Shown: positions 42,693 to 52,328, counted from the stretch's first letter. The stretch is 64,000 nt of DNA from Pseudomonas syringae (GCF_021606685.1 NZ_WKCB01000001.1:1-64000), one strand, 5' to 3'. Numbers and translations: made by a program. Notes: generated by a model from the sequence alone, not told the origin.

Positions 42693-43970
42693 ATGAATAA
42701 CCCCATTGTGCGTCGCGCTACCCGCCAGGTGTCCATCGGCAACGTGTGCATGGGCAGTGGCGCACCGATCGTGGTGCAGGCCATGACCAACACCGACACC
42801 GCGGATGCCCAGGCCACCGCCGCACAGGTCGAAAGCCTGGCCCGCGCCGGCGCGGAACTGGTACGCATCACCGTCAATAGCCACGAGGCCGCCGCTCAGG
42901 TGGCAAGCATTCGCGAACGGTTGGACCGGCACAATCTCGATGTGCCGCTGGTGGGCGACTTTCACTTCAATGGCCACCGCCTGCTCGCCGCTTACCCTGA
43001 CTGCGCCCAAGCCCTGGCCAAGTACCGGATCAACCCCGGGAATGTCGGCAAGGGCGCGCGGCGCGATGAACAGTTCTGCCAGATGATCGAAGTCGCCTGT
43101 CGCTATGACAAACCGGTACGCATCGGCGTGAATTGGGGCAGCCTCGACCCCGACCTGCTGGCAGGCATGATGGATGCGAATGGCGCCCTCGCCGTACCCC
43201 TGGCGGCCGACGCGGTGATGCGCGAGGCGCTGGTGGTGTCGGCGCTGGACAACGCCCGGCGGGCGGTTGAGGTCGGGTTGCCTGCCGACCATATCGTGCT
43301 GTCGGCCAAGGTCAGCCATGTGCAGGATTTGATCGCGGTCTATCGCACCCTGGCGTCGCGCTGTGACTTCCCCCTGCACCTGGGGCTGACCGAGGCCGGC
43401 ATGGGCTCCAAGGGGATTGTCGCGTCCACGGCGGCCCTGGCCGTGTTACTGCAGGAAGGCATCGGCGACAGCCTGCGCATTTCCCTCACCCCCGACCCCG
43501 GCGGCGAACGAGCCAAGGAAGTCCAGGTTGCCCAGCAGATCCTGCAAACCATGGGCTTGCGTGCCTTCACGCCGCAAGTGGTCGCGTGCCCAGGCTGCGG
43601 GCGTACCACCAGTGTGTTTTTCCAGGAACTGGCACAGCGTATCGAACACTACCTGCGCAAACAGACCCCGCTGTGGCGTATCCATTATCCCGGCGTCGAA
43701 CGCATGCAGGTGGCGGTCATGGGGTGTGTGGTCAATGGCCCCGGGGAAAGCCGTTTGGCCGATATCGGCATCTCCTTGCCCGGTGCCGGGGAGCATCCTT
43801 CGGCACCGGTTTATATCGATGGCGAGCGGGTGATGACCCTCAAGGGGCAGACGATTGCCGAGGATTTTATCCGCCTGCTGGAGGCCTATGTCGCCGCCCG
43901 CTATGGCAGCCAGCATCAGGCCCTGCAGGCATTACTCTCTGCCCAGGCGCCGATAGCCCAGCAACGCTGA
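42693..43970 (+). CDS. ispG: 4-hydroxy-3-methylbut-2-enyl diphosphate synthase, long beta-proteobacterial type
   Basis: 425 residues, whereas the normal gamma-proteobacterial IspG has about 370. IspG reduces MEcPP to HMBPP with a [4Fe-4S] cluster; the cysteine motifs ACPGCGRTT and [12 protein letters not shown] are intact. The extra length and the segments [31 protein letters not shown] and [10 protein letters not shown] are like the Burkholderia/Ralstonia form. This argues for transfer of the operon rather than duplication of the resident gene. It starts 18 bases after ispH and its 3' end overlaps the convergent MFS gene by 39 bases. Confidence 0.93.
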   Translation: MNNPIVRRATRQVSIGNVCMGSGAPIVVQAMTNTDTADAQATAAQVESLARAGAELVRITVNSHEAAAQVASIRERLDRHNLDVPLVGDFHFNGHRLLAAYPDCAQALAKYRINPGNVGKGARRDEQFCQMIEVACRYDKPVRIGVNWGSLDPDLLAGMMDANGALAVPLAADAVMREALVVSALDNARRAVEVGLPADHIVLSAKVSHVQDLIAVYRTLASRCDFPLHLGLTEAGMGSKGIVASTAALAVLLQEGIGDSLRISLTPDPGGERAKEVQVAQQILQTMGLRAFTPQVVACPGCGRTTSVFFQELAQRIEHYLRKQTPLWRIHYPGVERMQVAVMGCVVNGPGESRLADIGISLPGAGEHPSAPVYIDGERVMTLKGQTIAEDFIRLLEAYVAARYGSQHQALQALLSAQAPIAQQR

Positions 43971-45113
43971 GGCCAACACCACCGCCCCCGCCGCCTGCGC
44001 GACCCAGAACCCGCTGGGGGCGCCAAAGTGATCGATCATCCAACCGGAGCTGGCGGCGCCGATGGCCACGCCGATGCTGAGGCCGGTGATCAGCCAGGTC
44101 ATGCCTTCGGTGAGGCGGCTGGGCGGCACGACCCGCTCCACCAGGGCCATGGAGACGATCAGGGTGGGGGCGAAAAACAGCCCGGAGATAAAGATCGCCA
44201 CGGCCAGCCCGGGGATATTGCTCACCAGCAGCAGCGGCAAGGTGGTCAGTGCCGTGGCGATGCCACAAAACAGAAACTGCCGGGGCAGCGGCGCCTTGAG
44301 TGTCAGCGTGCCAAACGCCAAGCCTGCCAGGCATGAGCCAATGGCGTACACCGACAGCACAATACTCGCCGCCGCCGGCTGGCCCTGATGCTGCGCGAAG
44401 GCCACGCTGACCACGTCCACCACGCCGACGATCACGCCCATGGCCAGCAGCAAGATCATCAGGATCAGCACCGAGGGCGAGGCGATCAGCCAACGCCCGT
44501 GGTGATCCTGATGGGCGTGCACCGGCGGCTCAGTCGCACGTTGCAGCACAAAGGTGGTCACGCCCACTGCCAGCAACAGGGCCGCCACCAGTGGCCCGGC
44601 TTCGGGAAACAGGACGACGCTGAGCCCCACCGAGATCGGCGGGCCGATGATAAAGCACACCTCATCCAGCACCGATTCCAGGGCGAATGCGGTTTGCAGC
44701 TTGGGTTGGCCTCGGTACAACTCGGTCCAGCGTGCACGCACCATCGCTGACATATTGGGCATGCAACCGGCCAGGGCGGCGAACAGGAACAGCGTCCAGT
44801 TCGGCGCCTGCAAACGGGTGCACAGCAACACCATCAGCAACGCCCCGCCACCGATCAGCGCAGCCACCGGCAGCACCCTGCCCTGGCTGTAGCGGTCGAC
44901 CAGGCGTGAAACCTGCGGCGCACAAAACGCCGTGGCCAAGGCAAACACCGCCGCCACCGAACCGGCCAGGCCATAACCGCCGTGCACCTGCGAAAGCATG
45001 GTGATCAGGCCGATGCCAGTCATCGACACTGGCATGCGCGCCAGCATCCCCGCCAATACAAAAGCCCGGGCGCCAGGGACCTGGAACAACTCGGCGTAGG
45101 GGTTTGCCATCAA
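43932..45113 (-). CDS. Major facilitator superfamily transporter
   Basis: 393 residues, hydrophobic throughout, with about 12 transmembrane helices in two halves linked by a hydrophilic, His-rich loop (HAHQDHHGR, about residue 200). Family features such as [14 protein letters not shown] (loop 2-3, about 70-83) mark it as an inner-membrane MFS permease, probably an exporter. The substrate cannot be told. Its 3' end overlaps ispG by 39 bases on the opposite strand. It lies 37 bases after the MATE gene on the same strand. Confidence 0.85.
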   Translation of the reverse strand: MMANPYAELFQVPGARAFVLAGMLARMPVSMTGIGLITMLSQVHGGYGLAGSVAAVFALATAFCAPQVSRLVDRYSQGRVLPVAALIGGGALLMVLLCTRLQAPNWTLFLFAALAGCMPNMSAMVRARWTELYRGQPKLQTAFALESVLDEVCFIIGPPISVGLSVVLFPEAGPLVAALLLAVGVTTFVLQRATEPPVHAHQDHHGRWLIASPSVLILMILLLAMGVIVGVVDVVSVAFAQHQGQPAAASIVLSVYAIGSCLAGLAFGTLTLKAPLPRQFLFCGIATALTTLPLLLVSNIPGLAVAIFISGLFFAPTLIVSMALVERVVPPSRLTEGMTWLITGLSIGVAIGAASSGWMIDHFGAPSGFWVAQAAGAVVLASALLGYRRLGRE

Positions 45114-45150
45114 TCACAAGCCTTCTGTGGGGAATTTGCGCGACCGTTTA

Positions 45151-46506
45151 TCACACCAGCCGTTTGATCTGTTTATGCCGCCACACCAAGCGGTAATAGG
45201 CGGTCTGCAGCCCCAGCATCGCCAGGTAGGTTACCGGAAACGCCATCCAGACGCCCTCAAGGCCAAAGTGCGCGTTGAGCAGGTACGCCATCGGCAGTTC
45301 CACGCACAGCACGCAAAAGATCGAGATGACCACCGGCATCAACACCACGCCGCTGGCACGCATGATGCCGCCGATCACGGCCTGGAAGCCAAATACCAGG
45401 ATGCTCCACAACATGATGTGCAGCAGGTGTTCGGCGTTTACCCGCGCCGCGTCATCGGTGATAAACAGGCCGAGCAACCAGTGCGACAACCCATAGCCAA
45501 GCACAATCAAGCCGCCGGTCAGGCCGGTGTTGATCAACAAACCCGTGCGCAGGATCGGCCCGATGCGCTCCAGCTTGCCGGCGCCAATCGCCTGGGCCCC
45601 CAGGATCGAAGCGGTAATCGCAATCGACAGCGCCGGGAACTGCACGTAGTTGACGATCTGCGTCACCGCGCCATACGCCGCCGTGGCCTGTGACCCGTGG
45701 CTGTTGACCAGGGCCAGAATGACCAGTTCCGACAGCGACAGCACCACCATCTGCAAGCCCGTGGGCAAGCCGATGCGTAAGACCTTGCCCAAAATAACGC
45801 GGTCCAGGCGCAGGGCCGCAAGCAGTTCGCGGTCCGGCGCCATCACGTGGTTTTTATGGCGCAGGCGCAGGATCAGAAACAGCATGGCCGCCGCGTTACC
45901 CACCAGCCCCGCGTACACCGCGCTCTGGATACCCATCGGCGGCAAGCCGATCCACCCGCGAATCAGCGCCGGGGTCAGCAGCAGACCCACCAGGGTCGAA
46001 ACCATCAAGGCCAGCAACGGTGAAATAGTGTCACTGACCCCGCGCAGCAACTGGGTGTAGAGGATGAACACCAGCAGCAACGGCATGATCAGCATCATCA
46101 TCTGCGCATAGCCCACTGCATCATCGAGCACATCCAGCGGGGTGCCCAGCGCCTGCAACGCCGGGCGCGCAAACAGGCTACCAAGCACCGCTGCAATCAC
46201 GCCCACCAACGCACCAAGCGTCAGGGTCGCGCCGGTGATCGCCTTGACCATGCCGGTTTCCTGAGCGCCAAAGGCTTGGCCGATCAACACCGATGCGCCC
46301 GCTCCCAGGCCGATCACCAGAGCAATAAAGAAAAACACGATGGGGAACATTCCCGACACCGCCGCCAGTGCCTGGGTGCCGAGCATTTGCCCGACGTAGA
46401 TGCCATTGAGCGTGCCGGAAAAACTCTGCAGGAAGTTGGACAGCACCATCGGCGCCAGGAAGATCAGATAGACCTGCCACAACGGGCGTTGCAAAGGGTT
46501 TTGCAT
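45151..46506 (-). CDS. MATE family efflux transporter
   Basis: 451 residues from MQNPLQRP, preferred over an upstream in-frame ATG at 46596 because MATE proteins begin shortly before the first helix. Twelve hydrophobic segments in two homologous halves are typical (MFPIVFFFIALVIGLGAGAS, about 55-75, and VNYVQFPALSIAITASILGA in the second half). MATE proteins export cationic drugs or metabolites in exchange for Na+ or H+. It follows nadE on the same strand. Confidence 0.88.
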   Translation of the reverse strand: MQNPLQRPLWQVYLIFLAPMVLSNFLQSFSGTLNGIYVGQMLGTQALAAVSGMFPIVFFFIALVIGLGAGASVLIGQAFGAQETGMVKAITGATLTLGALVGVIAAVLGSLFARPALQALGTPLDVLDDAVGYAQMMMLIMPLLLVFILYTQLLRGVSDTISPLLALMVSTLVGLLLTPALIRGWIGLPPMGIQSAVYAGLVGNAAAMLFLILRLRHKNHVMAPDRELLAALRLDRVILGKVLRIGLPTGLQMVVLSLSELVILALVNSHGSQATAAYGAVTQIVNYVQFPALSIAITASILGAQAIGAGKLERIGPILRTGLLINTGLTGGLIVLGYGLSHWLLGLFITDDAARVNAEHLLHIMLWSILVFGFQAVIGGIMRASGVVLMPVVISIFCVLCVELPMAYLLNAHFGLEGVWMAFPVTYLAMLGLQTAYYRLVWRHKQIKRLV

Positions 46507-46592
46507 GAAAAATGGGGCCTCGCAGAACAAAAGCGTCCGAGGGTTATACCGTAATTGGATCCGATCTTCCCGTGCTTTAGCAGGACTGAGGT

Positions 46593-47408
46593 TCAATTTG
46601 GAGTGATGGGCTGTGCACGCTTGTGGGCCGTCTTGAGATACGCCGACTCGATAATCGCCTTCACCCGCTCGCTCACCGGCTCGCCCATCAAGTACGCGTC
46701 GATCTCTGCATACGTGCAGCCATAGGCGTGCTCATCCAGCTTGCCCGGCGCCAGTTCTTCCAGATCAGCCGTGGGGTGTTTGTGCACCAGGTTCGCCGGT
46801 GCGCCAAGGGCGGTGGCCAGCAGGCGTACCTGGGTTTTGGTCAGGCCCGACAGCGGCGCGAGGTCGCAGGCGCCGTCGCCGAATTTGGTGAAAAAGCCCA
46901 TCAGCGCTTCGGCGCCGTGGTCGGTGCCGACCACCAGGCCATTGTGCAGGTTGGCCACGGCGTATTGCGCGATCATGCGCGTGCGCGCCTTGACGTTGCC
47001 TTTGATGAAATCGACATGCGCGGCGCTGGCTTCGGTAGCGTTCAGGCTGGCAATCAGGCCGTCGACACTGGCGGCGATGTTGAGGGTGTCGATGTGGTCC
47101 GGGGTGATGAAGCTCAAGGAGGCCTGGGCATCGGCTTCATCCGCTTGGGTCTTGTACGGCAGGCGCATGGCGATAAAGCGCGCAGCGTAGCCCTCAATGC
47201 CCAATTGCTCGACCGCCAATTGGCACAGGCGGCCAGCCGTGAGGGAGTCCACGCCACCGCTGATCCCCAGAACCAGGGCCTTGCAGCCGGACTGCCGCAG
47301 GGTGCTCTTGATGAAGTCGATGCGCCGTTGAATCTCCTGGGGCTCGCCGCCCTCGACCAATGCGCGGTTGATATTCAGTTCCTGTGCGATACGGTCTTGA
47401 ATCTGCAT
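46593..47408 (-). CDS. nadE: NH3-dependent NAD+ synthetase
   Basis: 271 residues, the short ammonia-dependent form. It adenylates and amidates nicotinic acid adenine dinucleotide to NAD+. The ATP-pyrophosphatase loop is LGISGGVDS (about 43-51); [27 protein letters not shown] (about 160-186) carries the conserved NaAD/metal region in two parts. In pseudomonads it normally sits beside pncB, as here, but pncB is broken. Its usual upstream promoter would lie before pncB, so expression in this strain may be altered. Confidence 0.94.
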   Translation of the reverse strand: MQIQDRIAQELNINRALVEGGEPQEIQRRIDFIKSTLRQSGCKALVLGISGGVDSLTAGRLCQLAVEQLGIEGYAARFIAMRLPYKTQADEADAQASLSFITPDHIDTLNIAASVDGLIASLNATEASAAHVDFIKGNVKARTRMIAQYAVANLHNGLVVGTDHGAEALMGFFTKFGDGACDLAPLSGLTKTQVRLLATALGAPANLVHKHPTADLEELAPGKLDEHAYGCTYAEIDAYLMGEPVSERVKAIIESAYLKTAHKRAQPITPN

Positions 47409-47436
47409 GTCACACCTCTTTGTTGCCTACATTGAC

Positions 47437-47526
47437 CTGTGGGAGCGGGCTTGCTCGCGAAGACGGCGTGTCAGCCAACCCACTTAATGCTGACCCACCG
47501 CGTTCGGGAGCAAGCCCCCTCCCACA
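47437..47526. repeat. REPIN between nadE and pncB remnant
   Basis: Two inverted REP sequences (GTGGGAGCGGGCTTGCTCGCG and GGGAGCAAGCCCCCTCCCAC type) about 45 bases apart. One arm runs into the 3' end of the pncB reading frame and supplies its last codons. Confidence 0.87.
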
Positions 47527-48120
47527 GAGAACACTTGGGCTGCGTACTGCAAAAACGACGGGTCTTCGCAGACGTTCTTGATCGGGTCATCCGAGAACTT
47601 CACCACCGGCTCACCGTGCACCCGCACCAGTTTCATCACGATGCTCAGCGGCTCCACACCGTCCACATCGCAGGCCAGGCTGGTGCCCATGCCAAAGCCG
47701 AACCTGGCCTTGCCACGCACATGCCGCAGGATCGGCACACATTTTTCGAAGTTCAGGCCGTCGGAAAACATCAGGTCCTTGGTCATCGGGTCGATGCCCA
47801 GTTGTGTGTAGCGGGCCAGCACCTTGTCGGCCCACGCGATGGGGTCGCCGGAGTCCTGGCGCAGCCCGTCGTAGAGTTTGGCGAAGTACAGGTCGAAATC
47901 CTTGAGGAAAAAGTCGGTGCTGATGCAGTCGGTCAAGGCAATGCCGAGGCGCCCACGGTATTCACGCACCCAGTTTTCCAGGGCGGCATTCTGGCTTTCG
48001 CGCAGGCGGCCCAGTTGCTGGTGCACCATCAGCCATTGGTGGGCCATGGTGCCGATCAGCGGCAGGTCGAACTCATAGGCCAGGTGCGCGTTACTGGTGC
48101 CGACGAACTGACCGGGGATG
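47484..48120 (-). pseudogene. pncB: pncB 3' half (nicotinate phosphoribosyltransferase), 5' truncated
   Basis: About 212 residues equal to the C-terminal half of PncB (family length about 400): PGQFVGTSNAHLAY, GTMAHQWLMVHQQ, CISTDFFLKDFD, KDLMFSDGLNFEKC and GFGMGTSLACDV are all recognisable. The N-terminal half is missing, and the frame continues upstream into unrelated sequence. PncB converts nicotinate to its mononucleotide for NAD+ salvage; without the N-terminal half this copy should be inactive. The last 14 residues (from VGGGLLPNAVG) are encoded by the REPIN and are not native. Confidence 0.88.
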
Positions 48121-48854
48121 GTCAGCCAGTGTTCCTGTAAAGCGTCTACTAGCTCATCGAACCCGACCCGGCCTTTGGTGGGCGACTCCCAAGTGGCTTG
48201 CCCCCCATGGTTCACTAATAGAAAAATGCCGCAGCTTGAGCTTACGTCGCGTAAGTAATCTCCGCAGAGCTGGTTCTCGAGCCGTTCAAAATGCTCGGGG
48301 CCGCTCCAGTTCTGAGAGAGCTTTAATTCGACAGGTACGGACGCGTAGGTCTGGCTATTCTGGAATCGATAATCCGGACGTTTGTCATCGGCAAGCTGCT
48401 CTTCCTGAGGAACGACGTACCTTCCTACTGCGCGATCTCTCAACCATTTCCCGATGAGCTTCCGAATGGAAGTCTCCTGATTGGTCAGGAGCAAAATTTC
48501 TGCATAGCTAGAGTCGCCATCTTCTAAATCATGCTTTAAATCCAGAAGGCGATCGACTGCCAGGCTCCAGAGTTCACGATGGGTAGACGGCGTGCTTTCC
48601 AGCGACTCATGGAATTCGACGACCTTCGCTGGCTCCCAAGGTGACGTCTGTGAATCGGCTGTAGCTTTCTGATGAGCGTAAAATGCGCCCCATGGACGTA
48701 ATGGCTCGGCAGGGTGCGCCTGTGCGATCTCCTGCAATGCAAGGAATGCTTCCTTCCCTGGCGTCTCTCGAATAAGAGCTAATAGGCCATCACGAGCACC
48801 TTGGGCATCGTCCCTATTCGTATTCCTCCAACCAATGTGGAAAATCCCAAGCAT
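48121..48854 (-). pseudogene. Fragment of a nuclease-like (PD-(D/E)XK) protein fused in frame to pncB
   Basis: About 244 residues upstream of the pncB part in the same open frame. A stop codon lies three codons before the first ATG, so no long N-terminal part remains. RPDYRF followed about 13 residues later by PVELKL looks like the D...ExK core of a restriction-endonuclease-like fold, and GIFLLV afterwards fits a following strand. Such C-terminal domains occur on large defence or STAND-type ATPases, but no ATPase is present here. Composition is less GC-rich than pncB. Whether the chimeric protein is made is unknown. Confidence 0.6.
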
Positions 48855-49246
48855 TGAACGCTACCCCACTGCTGTCACCGACCACTCAAAGAGCGCAATC
48901 GTCCAGAGCATGCTGAACGCCCGTAATGGCATGCATCACCTAGCTACCAGGCACAAAAGCTATCTGAGAGCCCAATGAATCTTTACGCCCCAGAATGATG
49001 TACCTACAGCACTGCTGAGGTCTCCCGTAAAACTACATGCGAGAACATGTACGATATTCTGTTCACCTGGCTATTGAACTGAATTGAAGATGACTCCGTC
49101 AAAACGGGGACACAATACTTGGACGAGGCAATCTAGAATGCGGCAGGCGTTGGGGATTTTGAAATCACTTCACCCTTCGACTTGGTAACAGAACCCCACC
49201 CCACAAGAGGGGTCTGCTCTTGTATAAGATCTCGGGAATACATCGA
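48855..49246. other. Intergenic stretch without recognised genes
   Basis: About 390 bases between the chimeric gene and the DUF1206 gene. No coding frame I can support; a small CCCCACCCCACAAGAGGGG-like imperfect inverted stretch near 49195-49212 is the only structure noted. Confidence 0.5.
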
Positions 49247-50062
49247 ATGTCCGCGCAAAACAGCCTAGTAATACTTGCTCGAGGAGGGTACGCCGCTCGG
49301 GGATTGCTTTATTTGATCATCGGTATTTTCGCGTTGCTCGCAGCACAAGACTCGACAAAACCGAAGGACAGCCACAAGAGCCTGGAAGCATTGCTGAGCC
49401 AACCATTCGGCTATTTTCTGGTTGGGCTTGTGGTGGCGGGACTATTCGCATTCGCAGCTTGGCGCGTCCTACAAGCTACCCGTGATGTCGATCACCACGG
49501 CAAAAAATTCAAAGGCTTGGTGATTCGCGCAGGCCTGTTCGCGGGAGGTATGGTCAACGGCGCTCTCGCGTTTTTCGCGTTGGGCCTGCTCATTAGCGGC
49601 ATTAGAAGCTCGGGCAATTCCGGTGGGCAGACCAAAGACTGGCTAGCGCATTTTTTGTCTTGGGATCACTCGAATTTGTTGGTGTACCTGATTGCTCTCG
49701 TTCCCCTTGGTGTGGGTATTGCTCACATCATCAAGGGATGGAAAGCGTCGTTCGAGAAATATTTTGAGGCCGACGAGGACGTCATGCGCTACATACGCCC
49801 TGTATCACGATTCGGACTAATTGCCCGTGGAGTCGTGTTCCTAGAAATTGCGTTGCTACTGGCAATAAGCGGTTCCACTTATCAAGCCATGGATCCACCT
49901 GGTATGAAGGAATCACTTGATGCGCTCCAAAATCTGCCAGCTGGTTGGTTGATTTTGATGGTGATGGCCTTAGGGCTGATTGCTTTCTCGGTTTACAGTT
50001 TCTCTGAAGCCTTTTGGCGCAAGATCAACATGGATGTGCCGGGAGTGCCGAGCAGGGGTTGA
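49247..50062 (+). CDS. DUF1206 integral membrane protein
   Basis: 271 residues from MSAQNS; an in-frame start 9 codons upstream is less likely. Six hydrophobic segments fall into three similar pairs, each opening with a motif such as ARGGYAARGLLYLIIGIFAL (about 11-30), VIRAGLFAGGMVNGALAFFAL (about 93-113) and SRFGLIARGVVFLEIALLLA (about 186-205, split here). That three-fold pattern defines DUF1206. Function is unknown; the family is often found near stress genes. It stands alone on the plus strand in the accessory region. Confidence 0.82.
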   Translation: MSAQNSLVILARGGYAARGLLYLIIGIFALLAAQDSTKPKDSHKSLEALLSQPFGYFLVGLVVAGLFAFAAWRVLQATRDVDHHGKKFKGLVIRAGLFAGGMVNGALAFFALGLLISGIRSSGNSGGQTKDWLAHFLSWDHSNLLVYLIALVPLGVGIAHIIKGWKASFEKYFEADEDVMRYIRPVSRFGLIARGVVFLEIALLLAISGSTYQAMDPPGMKESLDALQNLPAGWLILMVMALGLIAFSVYSFSEAFWRKINMDVPGVPSRG

Positions 50063-50095
50063 TGAGAAACGGAAGTCTTACAGCCATGCGGAGCC

Positions 50096-50299
50096 TTACT
50101 CGCACCAAGGCCCCCATGTTGGCGGGTTATCTACGATATCGATGGACGTGCTGAGTTCGTCTTGCATGTGCTCGAAGACTCTGTCGAGACGCGGGTGAGC
50201 TCTCGATTCTCGGAGTGCATTTACTAATTCCAGAAGCTCTCGGCCCTGGGCTAGCGGCATCTGGATATCGCAGTACACCGTGTCATCGTCTTGTCCCAT
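50096..50299 (-). CDS. Small hypothetical protein
   Basis: 67 residues, acidic, no signal peptide or membrane segment, family not recognised. It begins 22 bases after the upstream gene (50322-50717) on the same strand, so the two probably form an operon. A GAGCGGG-like ribosome-binding site precedes the ATG. Confidence 0.55.
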   Translation of the reverse strand: MGQDDDTVYCDIQMPLAQGRELLELVNALRESRAHPRLDRVFEHMQDELSTSIDIVDNPPTWGPWCE

Positions 50300-50321
50300 G
50301 CCCTCACCCGCTCAGTCTTTT

Positions 50322-50717
50322 TCATTGATGTCTTGCGGCCCTATGCTGCTCTAGGTGCCGGATCTCTGCTTCCCAACTCTCCAGGAATTTATCCCAGTCT
50401 GAAGCGTATGGCCCATCGACCAACCTGGTCGACCCGATGCTTGCCTGATGGAAACGCTCCCTCCAGGGTTGCGGAATGGTATGTTCCAAGATGATGTCGA
50501 TTCCGGAGTGATGACGCTCCACCGAGACAGAACTACGAACCTCAATGAGTTCGAGAGGCTTCTGAGTAGAGGACGTAGCGTTTAGATCTAAGTCGTCGAG
50601 CTTATCAAGGGTGGCAAGGAGCTCGGATGCATTGGGATCGCCAGGACGGAGGCTGGCAAGCGCCCACAGAGCCCTTCGCCTAGCGCCCTCAAGCTGACGG
50701 AGTTCATCGTGGGTCAT
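50322..50717 (-). CDS. Hypothetical protein (operon with 50096-50299)
   Basis: 131 residues from MTHDELRQLEG. The open frame extends upstream another 52 codons, but that part is Arg/Ala-rich and lies in an intergenic repeat, so the later start is chosen. The N-terminal 45 residues are helical and charged; no membrane segment. Family not recognised. Confidence 0.6.
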   Translation of the reverse strand: MTHDELRQLEGARRRALWALASLRPGDPNASELLATLDKLDDLDLNATSSTQKPLELIEVRSSVSVERHHSGIDIILEHTIPQPWRERFHQASIGSTRLVDGPYASDWDKFLESWEAEIRHLEQHRAARHQ

Positions 50718-50780
50718 TTCAGCCGCATCCTTGTTGATTTGATATCGGGCAGTAGCTATGGCGTGCCGCCTGCGGCGGGT

Positions 50781-50859
50781 GGCTGGCGTGAACCGAGCCG
50801 TGGCAAGCCACGTCTCGGCCCTCCGGGCTTTCATCCAGCACGCCTGCGCGCTCCGCTTG
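50781..50859 (+). repeat. Dispersed intergenic repeat, copy 1
   Basis: Shares with the copies at 52329 and 54210 three blocks in the same order: GGCTG(T/G)CGT..ACC, GGGCTT..ATCC, and GCCTGCGCGCTCCGCTTG. An internal CCGTGGC-AAG-CCACG hairpin is visible. It lies just upstream of the gene at 50322-50717, on the plus-strand orientation. Confidence 0.75.
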
Positions 50860-50942
50860 CCTGATACTCGCATGGAAAGGAAATACTGGCGCAGCGAGTC
50901 CGAATCCGGAGCAGGTGCAACCGTCCCCTAGGTACAGGATTA

Positions 50943-51497
50943 TTACTTATGGAGCTTACTAAAGCGACTCGATAGCACTGCAGCTTCGGTAGTCTCCCAA
51001 GCTTCAGGGTCAGACGTAGCGTTGAACATCACCCATGCCCTCCACAGGAAAAAGGCGGCAACCAAGCTCGACTCAATTACTGCAAATACCGTAGTGGTAT
51101 ACATATAATCTGAATTTTCCCCAAAGAAAAACAGCACTGGAAATATCGAAGCTATCCAACCGGCGACGAAAGTTAAGCAAAATGCGATGGCCGCAGTGAC
51201 CGTCAGGAAAAGCGGGACTTGATATCTATACTGGGTTGCAAATGATTTCTCGCCGTTTTGCTTTGCTAAGCCGTACAAAATGCCTGTGTTTTTTTCTTTG
51301 TCATTATTTCTTTTAAACAAGCCATATAGAGTTACACTCTCGCCGACCTCTAACTCTTCGTAAAACTTGTTCGACACTTGCAAATTCGGGATAACTGCAC
51401 CATCAATGCTGACTTTAGCTTTATGTCCGCCGTTCATTCGATCAACAGATCGGACGTAGTCAACTTTTCCTGAAACTTTCACGCAATCGAACTTCAT
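50943..51497 (-). CDS. Hypothetical membrane protein
   Basis: 184 residues from MKFDCVKVSG. Residues 1-95 are soluble and beta-rich (KVSIDGAVIPNLQV, GESVTLYGLF), perhaps an OB- or SH3-like fold; two transmembrane helices follow at about 98-120 and 130-152. Codon use is AT-richer than the surrounding chromosome, suggesting transfer. No family recognised. Confidence 0.65.
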   Translation of the reverse strand: MKFDCVKVSGKVDYVRSVDRMNGGHKAKVSIDGAVIPNLQVSNKFYEELEVGESVTLYGLFKRNNDKEKNTGILYGLAKQNGEKSFATQYRYQVPLFLTVTAAIAFCLTFVAGWIASIFPVLFFFGENSDYMYTTTVFAVIESSLVAAFFLWRAWVMFNATSDPEAWETTEAAVLSSRFSKLHK

Positions 51498-51794
51498 CAC
51501 TCACTATCCCTGCCTTCGCTTAAAAAACCGCATTCAGTTCATGCCAGGAAGCCTTCTATGATGGTTGCAGGGAGGCATGCGGAGGCTATCCAATGCACGC
51601 TCTATGGAGCGGCTCGCATCAAGGCCACCGAGCCATGTCCCACCACCCGCTCTTCTGATCAACCATCGCTCCTGACACCGTGGCGCCTTGATCGACGACC
51701 GCCTGACAAACCTAATGCCACGATAATATCACTATGATCTGTTTATCGAAACACGCTTGCCGTGGCTCTATCCTCAGTTTTGAGGATCCGACTC

Positions 51795-52262
51795 ATGCAT
51801 CTGAAAGAAGCGCTGGCAGGAGCATTGCGAGGAGCTCGTGCTCATCAGGGGTTGAGTTACGAAGAGTTGGCGGGGGCAACGCACAGAACGTACGTGGGGA
51901 AGCTTGAGCAAGCCAGAGCGAATGCGACGCTGGAGAAACTGGACGAGATCGCTGACTACCTAGGACTCGACCTTTTGACTATGGTCACTCTCGCCATTGC
52001 TGCGCAAGGTGACGAACTTCCATCCGAGGCTTTGCAACGTACTGCCCTGCGAATCAGGGAATTCGAGATGTCCGGAGGGTGGCAGTTGGTAGAGGAGCAA
52101 TTCCGTGATGGAAAGCTCATCAAGCGCTCCCAGGGAAAGCCAAAGCGGCCCGTTAATGCGATTTACATTCGAGCCCTGAAAGCGCAAGGTTTCGACAGGA
52201 AAACAATCGCTGAAAAGCTCGGCGTTGCCAGAAGCACAGTCCAAAAATATTGGAATACATAA
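51795..52262 (+). CDS. XRE-type transcriptional regulator with a second C-terminal helix-turn-helix
   Basis: 155 residues from MHLKEALAGALR. Residues about 5-65 are a Cro/CI-type helix-turn-helix (LRGARAHQGLSYEELAGATH, then KLEQARANATLEKLDEIADYLGL). The last 30 residues (ALKAQGFDRKTIAEKLGVAR) look like a second, resolvase/Hin-like helix-turn-helix, and the region between is basic. The target is unknown; no obvious partner gene is adjacent. It resembles regulators found on mobile elements. Confidence 0.78.
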   Translation: MHLKEALAGALRGARAHQGLSYEELAGATHRTYVGKLEQARANATLEKLDEIADYLGLDLLTMVTLAIAAQGDELPSEALQRTALRIREFEMSGGWQLVEEQFRDGKLIKRSQGKPKRPVNAIYIRALKAQGFDRKTIAEKLGVARSTVQKYWNT

Positions 52263-52328
52263 GTCTGCAGAACATCAGCAATCCTGCAATCTAAGCAAAT
52301 CGCGGTTTATGGCGCGCCCTATCGGGTC

